Shown here: piece after piece, positions 34,010-42,635 of the stretch
Layout of the letters: every line of letters starts with the position of its first letter
Numbering within the stretch: the stretch's first letter is position 1
Origin: Bifidobacterium hapali
Lineage (GTDB): Bacteria; Actinomycetota; Actinomycetes; Actinomycetales; Bifidobacteriaceae
Direction of reading: 5' to 3'
Assembly (NCBI RefSeq): GCF_002259755.1
Contig: NZ_MWWY01000019.1
Location: 278 to 47,450 of the forward strand
Length of the DNA stretch: 47,173 nucleotides
Translations under genes and position numbers: made by a program
Notes under the pieces: generated by a model
The model's input: only the letters and a program-made list of their open reading frames with translations
Databases searched by the model: none
Told to the model about the DNA's origin: nothing

Positions 34010-34432
34010 CACGGCCTCCTTATCGGTGTATACATCCATCAGTCATCGTAGTAGACGATCAGTCAAATCGTCGATCACTTTGGCTGGACTGTGTTGTAAG
34101 TGATACGTCATTAATATGAAACTAATGTGGTATCGTCTGCCAACACGATGGCACTGTATCTTATACACGGCGACTTCATTGTTCGTAAGGACAACAGTGC
34201 CACCCTTCAAATAGGTATGAATTCATTGAATCACGCCGATCATGTCGTCCACAAGAAATTCGTTATACCAGAAGGAACACCCATGCGATCTCACGTTCGT
34301 ACCCTCTCTTGTCGTTCACGCCCATTACGTTTTCAGCCGATAACGTAATGCTCAGCAAACTGTCGAACAGCACCGATTGTTGGAATAATTCGTTCTGCTC
34401 ACTGGAATCTGATTTAGTCAAGGTCTCCTTGA
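34010..34432. other. Gap between the two putative defence gene pairs
   Basis: No convincing gene is present. A hairpin, CATTACGTT (34323-34331) with AACGTAATG (34342-34350), lies about 80 bases after the TPR gene stop and could end that transcript, although no U-tract follows. The part near 34010-34120 should contain the promoter of the ATPase/HNH pair, but I cannot assign hexamers with confidence. Confidence 0.5.
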
Positions 34433-37400
34433 TCAAGCCGGTGAATCTGCCGAATCTGCACCATTCATTCCATCGCTGGACTCGTCATCGAGCAGCTGAG
34501 CCAGCGTACGAAACGGCACTGCACGCGCCGTTTCATTACGCTCGTAGCATACATCAGCCATCGCGTTCGCGTATTCGCGCAGAGGTTTTGACACTTCGTC
34601 GGGAACACTGCCGTTCATAGACACGGCATGCTCCCATTTGCGCTGGTATAGCACGCATAGGCTATTGAGCGTCATCGCGAGATTCGCTCCGTACATCGAC
34701 CGGTCTAGATTCCGGTAAATGCCCAGCGAATCTTTCAACCGTTTAATGGCTTCGTCATCATCCCTGTACATCGCATACAGATTCCCAAGATTGTTGAGCA
34801 CCATCGCCTTACGCGGCTCGTATTTTCCACTAAACGATTTTAACAGGGTTTCGTAATCATCCAGCGATTCAGCGAAACATTGCTGTGCCTGCTGTCTTTG
34901 CCTGACAATCATATACAGTATGCCAAGATTGTTGAGCACCATCGCTTTACGCGGCAGGTACACGCCAGTCTGTGATTTATTGACCAACAATTCTTTGTAT
35001 TCGTTGAGAGCTGCGCTAAACTCGTGCAGAGCATCCTTGACCAGTTTCATCTGCATGTACAGATTACCGAGATTATTCTCCGTGTCAGCCACGCGCGGCT
35101 GATAAATCTGCAACCCCAGATTACCTCGAGACAGTGCGAGCTCCTCGCGTATACGTCGAGACTCCTCAAAATGGTTGCGCGCTTTAGTGAAAGCCTTCAT
35201 CTTGCCATAGTTCACTCCTATATTGTTGTGAAGCATGGCGATATCAGGCATATCATCCGTCCCCGGCGTCATACGCCTTGTTCGGATCGCGAGCGCTTCA
35301 GACAGCACCCGTTCAGCTTCGCTGAGCATTTCGCCGTTATCCCCGTACAGATTACCGAGATTGTTGAGCACCATCGCCGTATCGGCGAGATACATAGTAT
35401 GGTCGTTGATTGGAGAGAACTGTTCAGACAGTCGGCGGTACAGCTCCAACGCGACATGAAGTGCGAGGCTTGCCTCGTCGTCGAGTTTGCTACGCCGTTT
35501 GAGATTACCGCAATTGTTGGCGACCATAGCAATGTATGGTGAATACGACGAATTCATAGCAACCAGATCAGCACAGGAGATCGTATACTCATCGTCGCGA
35601 CCGTCAGCCGAGGCGACAACTGCAGTGGCCGCATTGTCTAGCGCAGGAGTCGTTTCAACGATCGTTGTACCCGGTTCGAGACCCGCCAGCCGTTGATAGA
35701 TACGCATTGCCGCGTCGACTTCCAGCTGTGCCTTGCACTGGTTACTGGTACGACGGTGCAGGTTGCCGAGATTGTTGAGCACCATCGCCAGATACGGGTC
35801 TTGGCAGTTTGAAAGCTGTGTGCTCAGCTCGCCCTCAGTGGTGGAGTACCGTTCCTCCAAGCCATTCTTGTCTTTGTCTCCTTTGTCTTCGAATTGACTG
35901 AGTGTGCAATCGACATCCATATTCAACATTTTGATCGAGCCTACAAGTTCGATCTCCGCCTTACTGATCTCCTCCGTTTTAATATGCAGCGTACCGATAT
36001 TGTTCAACACGGCCGCCACAATGCGTACAGCGTCTGATTCATTCGCAATGATGGTCTGATAGTGCGTCGCTGGCTCACGCTGCAAAGACTTGTCAGACAC
36101 ATCTTCCCACCAAGCATGATCTTCTGGATACTGTGCATAGCAGATGATTTGCAGCGCCGAAGTCAGATTGTATTGTGCTTCATCAAACCGGCTGAGTGCA
36201 GCTTGCATCGACCCGAGATTGCAGTAGGCCGCCACAGCGATCGGACCGACATGAATACAGGAATTTGCGTCACTGCCATCGCCCGGTCTCAAGGCACTAT
36301 CCGTCCCATTCGACCGGGTTACCGGTCGTACAGTCATCTGCTCTCCCAAACGTGCAATCGGGCACAGCGCCAACGCTTCCCGTAATTCCCGTTCGGCATC
36401 CGCGAACCGCCGCATACGCCGGTGCAACACGCCTAGATCGTTCAGGATCGCAGCGTCGTGCGGGTATCGCCGTATGCCGTCATCAGCTAGTTCGGCGAAC
36501 AACTGACGCTCGCGATCGAGATATCCCTGAACATCCCCGAACTCGGTTTCACCGCACAGGCCAATGTATAGCATACCGTTGGAGCAGGTGCCTGCATCCG
36601 ATTCGGTTAGATTGTGTGAAAAGGTTTTGTCAAGCGTCGCCTCCTCGTTCTTGTACAGATCGTTGGCAAGTGCAATGAACGACGCAACATGTCGCTGCTG
36701 TTGTTCAACGGATTCGACTCCGGACGCACTGACCAGACAGATCGGAGACAACACGTTCGCCAACACCTGCTGCTGAACGCCAGGCGCAAGTTGTGGATAC
36801 ACGGACCTAAGCGTGTGATAGTACCGGTTACCCTCACAATAAACCGTGATATCGGCAACTTCAGCTTCGGACGGACGCAGGCTGTGTCGTAACGCGCGGT
36901 AGATGATCTGCTCGGTATCTGGGTTCCAAGGACGCATTGGCATATTCAAGACATTATTCGCGTCGCCCCAGCTTTGTACGTCTTGTGATAGCCGGTCGAG
37001 CACGTATTTCATGAATGTACGGTTGTTGGCAAGACGGCGAGCCCATTCACGCGGAGCGTAAGAGGAAACAATGCCGAGCGCATCAGTATCGCTGATAAGC
37101 AGGCCGGACAGCCTGCTGCTGCGGTTCGAGTTCATGAGTACCCATCCGGCCGCGGTCAGGTCGCCTTCCCAGTCGGCCATATACAACAGATAGTTGATAC
37201 TTAGGTATCGTGCGTCCTCTGTAAAGCAGTGTCTAACGAACGGAGGCACTGCTTTATTGAATTCGTCATAGGCACGTTGCACGCGATGGCGGTAATCGTC
37301 ATCAATCGGCTGCTCGCTCGTCTGGATGTCGTCGCCATCGCCGACGGAGCCTACGGTGGCTTCGTCGGACAAATCCTCACATTGGGAGATTAGTTCTCCC

Positions 37401-37816
37401 AAACGGAGGTCGTTACGGATAATCTGATTAAACAAGCGCGGGAATCCGATACGAATCGCGCTAATCATCAGGCATTCATTCGCGGAAAAATGCCAGTTAC
37501 CACGTTCCTTGTCCGAATGCATAGCGAAGATACGCTGTTTGGTTATTTCATACATGTTTCTGATATCGATCAGAATGCGATAGTCGGGAAATTCACGTGC
37601 GATGATACCAATCAAGGCCGGATCGAGACCGTCATCCGTCGCGGACAACACGTTGATCGCGCTATTGACTGCGATACCGTCCTCAGCAACGTAGACACTA
37701 TCTGCAGTCTTGGGCGTCTCAGATCTTATGCTACTACTCCCTTGCCCGTCACGTAGAACGGTCACTGCAGCGGCGATGGCTTTGCGCAGTCTTCCAAACA
37801 TCGATTCATTAGGCAT
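34433..37816 (-). CDS. TPR-repeat protein carrying the C-terminal part of a YobI-like NTPase
   Basis: The 1127-residue protein has two parts. Residues about 70-330 (including FPDYRILIDIRNMYEITKQR and NECLMISAIRIGFPRLFNQI) resemble the helical region that follows the P-loop core in YobI-like NTPases. That core is encoded by the preceding gene. Residues about 480-1090 hold roughly eleven TPR repeats, many with the signature KAMVLNNLGNLY or MVLNNLGNLHRR. The ATG overlaps the end of the NTPase gene by eight bases (ATGCCTAA), has ACGGAG six bases upstream, and is in another frame. The pair therefore looks like a split or coupled version of one large protein. TPR arrays usually bind partner proteins, perhaps a sensor of infection here. 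Function is inferred; no close relative is known to me. Confidence 0.72.
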   Translation of the reverse strand: MPNESMFGRLRKAIAAAVTVLRDGQGSSSIRSETPKTADSVYVAEDGIAVNSAINVLSATDDGLDPALIGIIAREFPDYRILIDIRNMYEITKQRIFAMHSDKERGNWHFSANECLMISAIRIGFPRLFNQIIRNDLRLGELISQCEDLSDEATVGSVGDGDDIQTSEQPIDDDYRHRVQRAYDEFNKAVPPFVRHCFTEDARYLSINYLLYMADWEGDLTAAGWVLMNSNRSSRLSGLLISDTDALGIVSSYAPREWARRLANNRTFMKYVLDRLSQDVQSWGDANNVLNMPMRPWNPDTEQIIYRALRHSLRPSEAEVADITVYCEGNRYYHTLRSVYPQLAPGVQQQVLANVLSPICLVSASGVESVEQQQRHVASFIALANDLYKNEEATLDKTFSHNLTESDAGTCSNGMLYIGLCGETEFGDVQGYLDRERQLFAELADDGIRRYPHDAAILNDLGVLHRRMRRFADAERELREALALCPIARLGEQMTVRPVTRSNGTDSALRPGDGSDANSCIHVGPIAVAAYCNLGSMQAALSRFDEAQYNLTSALQIICYAQYPEDHAWWEDVSDKSLQREPATHYQTIIANESDAVRIVAAVLNNIGTLHIKTEEISKAEIELVGSIKMLNMDVDCTLSQFEDKGDKDKNGLEERYSTTEGELSTQLSNCQDPYLAMVLNNLGNLHRRTSNQCKAQLEVDAAMRIYQRLAGLEPGTTIVETTPALDNAATAVVASADGRDDEYTISCADLVAMNSSYSPYIAMVANNCGNLKRRSKLDDEASLALHVALELYRRLSEQFSPINDHTMYLADTAMVLNNLGNLYGDNGEMLSEAERVLSEALAIRTRRMTPGTDDMPDIAMLHNNIGVNYGKMKAFTKARNHFEESRRIREELALSRGNLGLQIYQPRVADTENNLGNLYMQMKLVKDALHEFSAALNEYKELLVNKSQTGVYLPRKAMVLNNLGILYMIVRQRQQAQQCFAESLDDYETLLKSFSGKYEPRKAMVLNNLGNLYAMYRDDDEAIKRLKDSLGIYRNLDRSMYGANLAMTLNSLCVLYQRKWEHAVSMNGSVPDEVSKPLREYANAMADVCYERNETARAVPFRTLAQLLDDESSDGMNGADSADSPA

Positions 37817-39164
37817 CGCCGTCTCCGTCCCTGTCGCTCCTTACCGAACCGTCTCGAAAATCGTCAACACGATAGCAGCTCGTATCATCGCAGGTATCAG
37901 CTGTAAGCATGTCACTGAATATTGCACCAGCATTGCCCACAGTCACAAACGGACGCACGTATACGTTCACGTCGAAGAACTTCGCCTTGCGTTCAGCCAC
38001 TTCAAACGACGACAGCATGTCACCATCGTCCTGCCACTTACCAGAATCAACATCGTATCGATTGATGTCCATCGCAGCGTCGCCCATCACATAAATAAAC
38101 GTGACCGTCTGCCCGTGAGCCTGCGTGGACGCGTTGATCAGCGTATTCAGTTCCCGCAGTTCATAGTAGATATTCCAATCGGCGGCACGGTCAAGGTCCT
38201 CGAAAATGACATACCGTGTTCTTTCCTTCTCGAGCAGGAACACTATTTCGTCGACGTATTTGTCGAAGATGTCGATAGTGTGCCGCTCGTCGACTGACAA
38301 CGACACACTATCAGAGAGCGTCGTCTGAATCGAAAATGTCTGTAACCGATCGAGAAACATCGCCACGACCGTGCAGCCGATCACCGTAAGCAGCAGCCAC
38401 AGGACAGCCCATGCGTCGATATGATGACCGATTCTGTCCACCGCAAATCCGTTGCCAAGCAGATCTCCAATCACCACCAAAACCAGTGCGGTCAACGCAA
38501 CCATCACGCATGGCCTCACGTATTCGCGCAGAACATGTCTCGAGCGCAGACGGCGGAAATGTGATTTCTCCACATCGTATGGTTTCACGCCGTAGATGAG
38601 TTGTTTGATGATCTCCTTCTGAATCTGCTCGGTCTGATAGTCCTCGCGCAGCTTGTGTAGCTTCTCCGTGCGACTGACGATTCCCGTGACTTTTCCGTCG
38701 ATCGTAGTCGTTTCCTCAATATCGTGAATATCTCCGTCCTCGTATCGATCCGTGCTTTTGCGCTCGTCCTCGGGACATAGCAACAGCGACGTGACCTTGA
38801 TACATCCAGGCGCTGAGTATTGAGCGATTTGTGATTCGACGTGCCGCTGCCAGCGAGCACGCAATGTCAATTCCAGCCATTCCCTGAATCCGTGCGAAGT
38901 GTGTTCAACCAACCGGTTCAGCGATCGGTCAAAACGCACCATACGGGATTCGATATAACTACGACGCACCTCATGTTCAAAACCCTGAATGATACTGCTT
39001 TTCCCGGTGCCGTAGCTACCCATCAGCGACACATTTTTTGGCTGCGGACAACCCGTGGGATTGCAGGCGTTGTATAGGGCATGCGCGTACATGCCATGAT
39101 GAGCCGGATCATACCGAGGCGTCAACTGTCTTAAGTGCAGACGATTCTCGTTGCTGAGGGACAT
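37809..39164 (-). CDS. YobI-like membrane P-loop NTPase, N-terminal part
   Basis: From ATG 39164 the 451-residue protein has the YobI/KAP-like order. LRQLTPRYDP opens it, and Walker A GSYGTGKSS lies at 49-57. Two membrane helices (about 219-238 and 251-271) are inserted in the NTPase domain. Walker B is RYVIFEDLDRAADW (317-330), then YYELRELNTLIN (333-344) and ERKAKFFDVNVYVRPF (391-406). Related NTPases are found in anti-phage loci and sit at the membrane. The protein ends soon after the KFFD segment, where relatives continue for several hundred residues; the next gene appears to supply that continuation. An in-frame start at 39290 would add 42 residues without family similarity, and ATG 39188 is an alternative. 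No strong ribosome binding site is seen. Confidence 0.75.
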   Translation of the reverse strand: MSLSNENRLHLRQLTPRYDPAHHGMYAHALYNACNPTGCPQPKNVSLMGSYGTGKSSIIQGFEHEVRRSYIESRMVRFDRSLNRLVEHTSHGFREWLELTLRARWQRHVESQIAQYSAPGCIKVTSLLLCPEDERKSTDRYEDGDIHDIEETTTIDGKVTGIVSRTEKLHKLREDYQTEQIQKEIIKQLIYGVKPYDVEKSHFRRLRSRHVLREYVRPCVMVALTALVLVVIGDLLGNGFAVDRIGHHIDAWAVLWLLLTVIGCTVVAMFLDRLQTFSIQTTLSDSVSLSVDERHTIDIFDKYVDEIVFLLEKERTRYVIFEDLDRAADWNIYYELRELNTLINASTQAHGQTVTFIYVMGDAAMDINRYDVDSGKWQDDGDMLSSFEVAERKAKFFDVNVYVRPFVTVGNAGAIFSDMLTADTCDDTSCYRVDDFRDGSVRSDRDGDGDA

Positions 39165-39772
39165 CTTCGACACCGCCCTTCCGGTCATGTTCCGTCGCAG
39201 ACCTATTGCCATGCAACCACGCGACCTAGCACTCAGTATAGCAACGGAATGCAATACTTCGGCCGGCTCTTCATCCATCGGTCTACCCAATCCTCATATG
39301 CTGCGCCGCTCCGTACTCACCAGACTAAAATGTCGTCATCTTTGACCAGCTTGTTAAGAAGCTTCTTAACATTGTCTTAATAGTAAGCCCTGATGATCTT
39401 TGAAAGTCGGCGTTGTCCCTTTCACCATGGATCCATCGACCGCAATGAGCGCATCAGCGACGGTTTAGGACGAGAGCATGCACAAGATACCGGCACTGGA
39501 TCAACGGTTATTATTCGGCGCGATATAGTGAAGTCAAAGGCTGAGCGTCTTTCGCAGCGGAGAATTCCGCCTAATACATAGCCTAGCGTAGCGTCTCTAC
39601 ACGGTTCACGCCGGTTATGCGACCGAAAAACGGGACAGCACAACGGTTTATCACCCCGATCTCGCTTCAGAGCAGCGCACGACACAACTCAGCAACGCTC
39701 GCCGCTGCGATCACGCGAGCAATACTGCGTGTCTTTCCGCGCGCGTCAAGCAGAGGGGGAATAATTGGGGTT
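39165..39772. other. Gap between the NTPase and deacetylase genes, with an 18-bp palindrome
   Basis: The perfect palindrome GTTAAGAAGCTTCTTAAC at 39353-39370 lies about 190 bases upstream of the NTPase start and may be an operator or part of its promoter. Around 39400-39480 the minus strand encodes a short stretch, ADALIAVDGSMVKGTTPTF, broken by a stop; this may be a decayed gene fragment, but I cannot name it. Nothing else is clear. Confidence 0.45.
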
Positions 39773-41266
39773 ATGACTAGCGCACACCCCGGCTCCGACG
39801 GCGGTTCCGACGGATTCAATGACGAGCCGCACGGCGGACCGTACAACACAAACGGACCTCACCACAGTAACAGCCCGGCCAACACCCCCGGACCGAGCAC
39901 CGATCGTCCGCCGCAATTCGCCCCGTCCGAGTCCGCGCATCGACAGCCGATCATCCAGTTTCAGCCGCTCAACCAAGCCGCTAAGTACTCTGACGCGACA
40001 TCAGCATCGAACGATCAGTTTAACGATCCATACAATCAGCTCGACAATCAGTTTGCCGACTTTGACGAGCGCAATCTCGACAATCCCAGCAATCCTCACG
40101 CAACTCGCGTCGTGCGCAAACAGCGAGTCTGGCCGCGCGTATTGATTTGCTTAATCGTGATCGCACTGTTCGCAACCGGCGGTGGCTGGGGATGGCATTT
40201 GTGGCAAACCGAATGGCGTCCGATTTACGTGACTGTCAACGGCGACGAAGTCCGCACGCGCGTGAACACGACGGTCGCCGAGCTACTCACCGCAAACCAA
40301 AACTTCCGCGCGAAACCGGGCAAACTACTCGCCATCGACGGCTCGACAATTGACGAAACTGGCGGCAATCCAATCACCGTAACCATCGCCGGGCAAAACG
40401 TAGACGCAAGCACACAAGCAAGTCAGATCGTCCCAGAAAACGCCACGATCACCGTCAAATCAGGCACCGACACTACTGAAGAACACGACGTACGCAAGGA
40501 CCCAGTCCCGTTCAGTACCGAACGTATTTCGTTGGTCGGCGGGCCGATTCAGCGGCTGAAAACGCTCGGCAAAAACGGCGTGCGCGAAGTGTGGATCGGT
40601 CGCGAGTCCGGCAAAGAAGTACCGAAAGATGTGGTCGAACAGCCGACCGATATGGTAGTCGATGCGCCGATTTTGCGGCCTGACGGACGCAAGGTCATCG
40701 CGCTCACGTTCGACGATGGGCCGAGCCAATACAGCGCAAGCATACTCGACATACTCAAAGACAAGCACGCAAAGGCCACGTTCTTTGACGTCGGCCAGCA
40801 GTCGCTTGCGTTCCCGGACGCGGAGCGGCGGATGGTTGCGGAAGGTCACCAAGTCGCAAGTCACAGCAACACACATCCGAACATGCCAGACCTTGACGAT
40901 GCCGCACTGCGCAAAGATATTACAGACGGATTCGCGAATATCAAAAACGCATCGGGCGTGGATACGAAAGTCCTCCGCGCTCCGTACGGCGCGTTTGGCA
41001 TGAAACAGTGGGCGGTGACCGGCGATCTGATCAGCATGAACGTACTGTGGGATATCGATACCGAAGACTGGAAGTTGCCGGGCGAAAACGCGATTCACGA
41101 TGCGGTGATGTCGGGCGCACATAACGGCGCGATCGTACTCATGCACGACGGCGGTGGCGATCGTACGCAAACTGTGGCCGCGCTGCCGCGTATTATTGAC
41201 GATCTCAAAGCGCAAGGATACGAGTTTGTCACTGTCGATCAGCTGCTGCAGATGAGCGGCGTGTGA
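39773..41266 (+). CDS. Membrane-anchored polysaccharide deacetylase (NodB domain)
   Basis: The 497-residue protein has a Gly/Pro/Asn/Asp-rich cytoplasmic tail (1-110), one membrane helix (about 121-143) and an extracellular part. The extracellular part has a beta-rich domain (about 150-240, YVTVNGDEVRTRVNTTVAELL) and then a CE4 NodB deacetylase. All catalytic motifs are present: TFDDGP (312-317), HSNTH with metal ligands His364 and His368, RAPYG (402-406), DIDTEDW (427-433) and LMHDGG (456-461). It should remove acetyl groups from peptidoglycan or another cell-wall glycan, as PgdA-type enzymes do to resist lysozyme. The start is ATG 39773, just after GGGG; the upstream in-frame region has no family similarity. 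Confidence 0.88.
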   Translation: MTSAHPGSDGGSDGFNDEPHGGPYNTNGPHHSNSPANTPGPSTDRPPQFAPSESAHRQPIIQFQPLNQAAKYSDATSASNDQFNDPYNQLDNQFADFDERNLDNPSNPHATRVVRKQRVWPRVLICLIVIALFATGGGWGWHLWQTEWRPIYVTVNGDEVRTRVNTTVAELLTANQNFRAKPGKLLAIDGSTIDETGGNPITVTIAGQNVDASTQASQIVPENATITVKSGTDTTEEHDVRKDPVPFSTERISLVGGPIQRLKTLGKNGVREVWIGRESGKEVPKDVVEQPTDMVVDAPILRPDGRKVIALTFDDGPSQYSASILDILKDKHAKATFFDVGQQSLAFPDAERRMVAEGHQVASHSNTHPNMPDLDDAALRKDITDGFANIKNASGVDTKVLRAPYGAFGMKQWAVTGDLISMNVLWDIDTEDWKLPGENAIHDAVMSGAHNGAIVLMHDGGGDRTQTVAALPRIIDDLKAQGYEFVTVDQLLQMSGV

Positions 41267-41354
41267 GCAACGCGTGAACGTTGCGCGCGCAAACAGCAGC
41301 ACAGCAACAGCGCAGCAGCAACCCCGCAACAACCCCGCAACAAAGGAGACGGTC

Positions 41355-42491
41355 ATGGCGAAGAAAGCCAGCATTCAAGCAGTGGCGCGAGAGGCCGGCG
41401 TCTCCGTCACCACAGTTTCGCGCACGTTTGCGAAACCCGATCTCGTACTGCCGACGACTCGCGACAAAGTGATGGCCGCCGCGCACAAACTCGACTATCA
41501 CATCTCACGATCGGCTGCCGCGTTGAAGTCCGGACAGTCGTTTCGCATCGCACTGCTGATCAGTGACGATATCGCGACATGGTTTAACGCGCACGTATAC
41601 GCCGGTCTTGACTCAGTACTGCACCCGGCCGGTTACGATATTTCCGTGTTTGCTATGTCGAGCGCGGCGCAGCGACGCGAGTTCTTCACCAGTCTGCCGG
41701 TGCGGCGCAACGCGGACGCGGTGGTGGTCTGTTCGTTCAATATTGAGCCGGCTGAAGTGCGCAAACTCAAAGCGATGAACGTGCCGATTCTCGGCATTAA
41801 TATTCCGTCGAACGACGGGTTTGACGCTGGCGTAAGTATCGATGATTATGCGGCAGAACGCGCGGCGGCTGAACATTTGATTGCGCTCGGACATAAGCGG
41901 ATTGCGTTCATCGGATACACCGACCCGCGCAGTACGCTGCGGTACAGTGCAAGCGCGCGGCTCAAGGGATTGCTGGACGCGTGCGCCGCGCATGATGGCG
42001 TTGAAGCGATGCCGTTTACGATCTCACAGGGACCGTCGCAAGTGAACGATGCGCTCAACGCGCTGGTTGGCCGATTGCCGATGCCTACCGCAGTTGCGAC
42101 GAGTGACGACGCGATCGCTGTGCCGCTGCTGTTTCGGTTGCGCCAGTATGGTCGGCGAGTGCCGGAAGATATGTCGGTGATTGGTTTCGACGATGCTGGT
42201 TGTGCGGCTGATATTGGGTTGACGACGCTGCATCAGGACCCGTTTGCGATGGGTGCCGCGATTGCTCGGCGTGCGCTGCGGTTGATTGGCTCGGATGCTG
42301 CGTTCGGCGACGATACGTTCGTCGACGATGCGGCGCACCCTGCGACGAACAACGTGGCGCACGATGCGGCGCACGCTACAACGCATGCAACCAATGACAT
42401 CGATATCATCAATGACAGCTCCACCGCATTTATCATCCCTCAAACTCCGCTTATGCTCCGCGATACCACCGCACCTCCCGCAAATAAATAG
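41355..42491 (+). CDS. LacI-family transcriptional regulator of the alpha-glucosidase
   Basis: The 378-residue regulator has the HTH VAREAGVSVTTVSRTFA, which differs in the recognition helix from the two fructan-type LacI proteins, so it should use another operator. The effector domain has RIALLISDD, VSIDDYAAERAAAEHLIALGHKRIAFIG and MSVIGFDDAG. Near the C-terminus an Asp/Ala/His/Thr-rich segment of about 40 residues (VDDAAHPATNNVAHDAAHAT) interrupts or extends the usual fold. The start is ATG 41355, seven bases after AAAGGAG. It is followed by a GH13 alpha-glucosidase 145 bases downstream, presumably its target. Confidence 0.9.
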   Translation: MAKKASIQAVAREAGVSVTTVSRTFAKPDLVLPTTRDKVMAAAHKLDYHISRSAAALKSGQSFRIALLISDDIATWFNAHVYAGLDSVLHPAGYDISVFAMSSAAQRREFFTSLPVRRNADAVVVCSFNIEPAEVRKLKAMNVPILGINIPSNDGFDAGVSIDDYAAERAAAEHLIALGHKRIAFIGYTDPRSTLRYSASARLKGLLDACAAHDGVEAMPFTISQGPSQVNDALNALVGRLPMPTAVATSDDAIAVPLLFRLRQYGRRVPEDMSVIGFDDAGCAADIGLTTLHQDPFAMGAAIARRALRLIGSDAAFGDDTFVDDAAHPATNNVAHDAAHATTHATNDIDIINDSSTAFIIPQTPLMLRDTTAPPANK

Positions 42492-42540
42492 TACATAATC
42501 GACGCATCTGACCGCCCATCATGATATCGTTGTCATCAGC

Positions 42541-42571
42541 GATTGATCGTCAGCCAGTTCGACGATCAATC
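42541..42571. promoter_or_regulatory. Inverted repeat upstream of the alpha-glucosidase, candidate operator
   Basis: GATTGATCGTC (42541-42551) and GACGATCAATC (42561-42571) are perfect 11-bp inverted repeats with a nine-base centre. They lie 65 bases before the alpha-glucosidase start and after the LacI gene. The site could be the LacI operator, or a terminator of lacI, although no U-tract follows. Confidence 0.55.
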
Positions 42572-42635
42572 AAACATCTTCAACGTCGCAGAACGTGGCC
42601 CGCACACACGCCACGCAAGGAAGGAACGTCCTATC

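Noticed and set aside
34127..34348. Possible 73-residue plus-strand gene in the gap between the two defence pairs
   Set aside because: It begins at GTG without a ribosome binding site and shows no recognisable feature.
31780..34432. Retron (reverse transcriptase plus msr/msd RNA) with the ATPase/HNH pair
   Set aside because: No reverse transcriptase is encoded within the window, and no retron-like RNA could be recognised.
39393..39685. Short open frames on both strands upstream of the deacetylase
   Set aside because: No start signal or family match; at most a decayed gene fragment.
40460..41374. Minus-strand open frame of 304 codons opposite the deacetylase
   Set aside because: The plus strand holds all five NodB catalytic motifs; the reverse product has no recognisable pattern.
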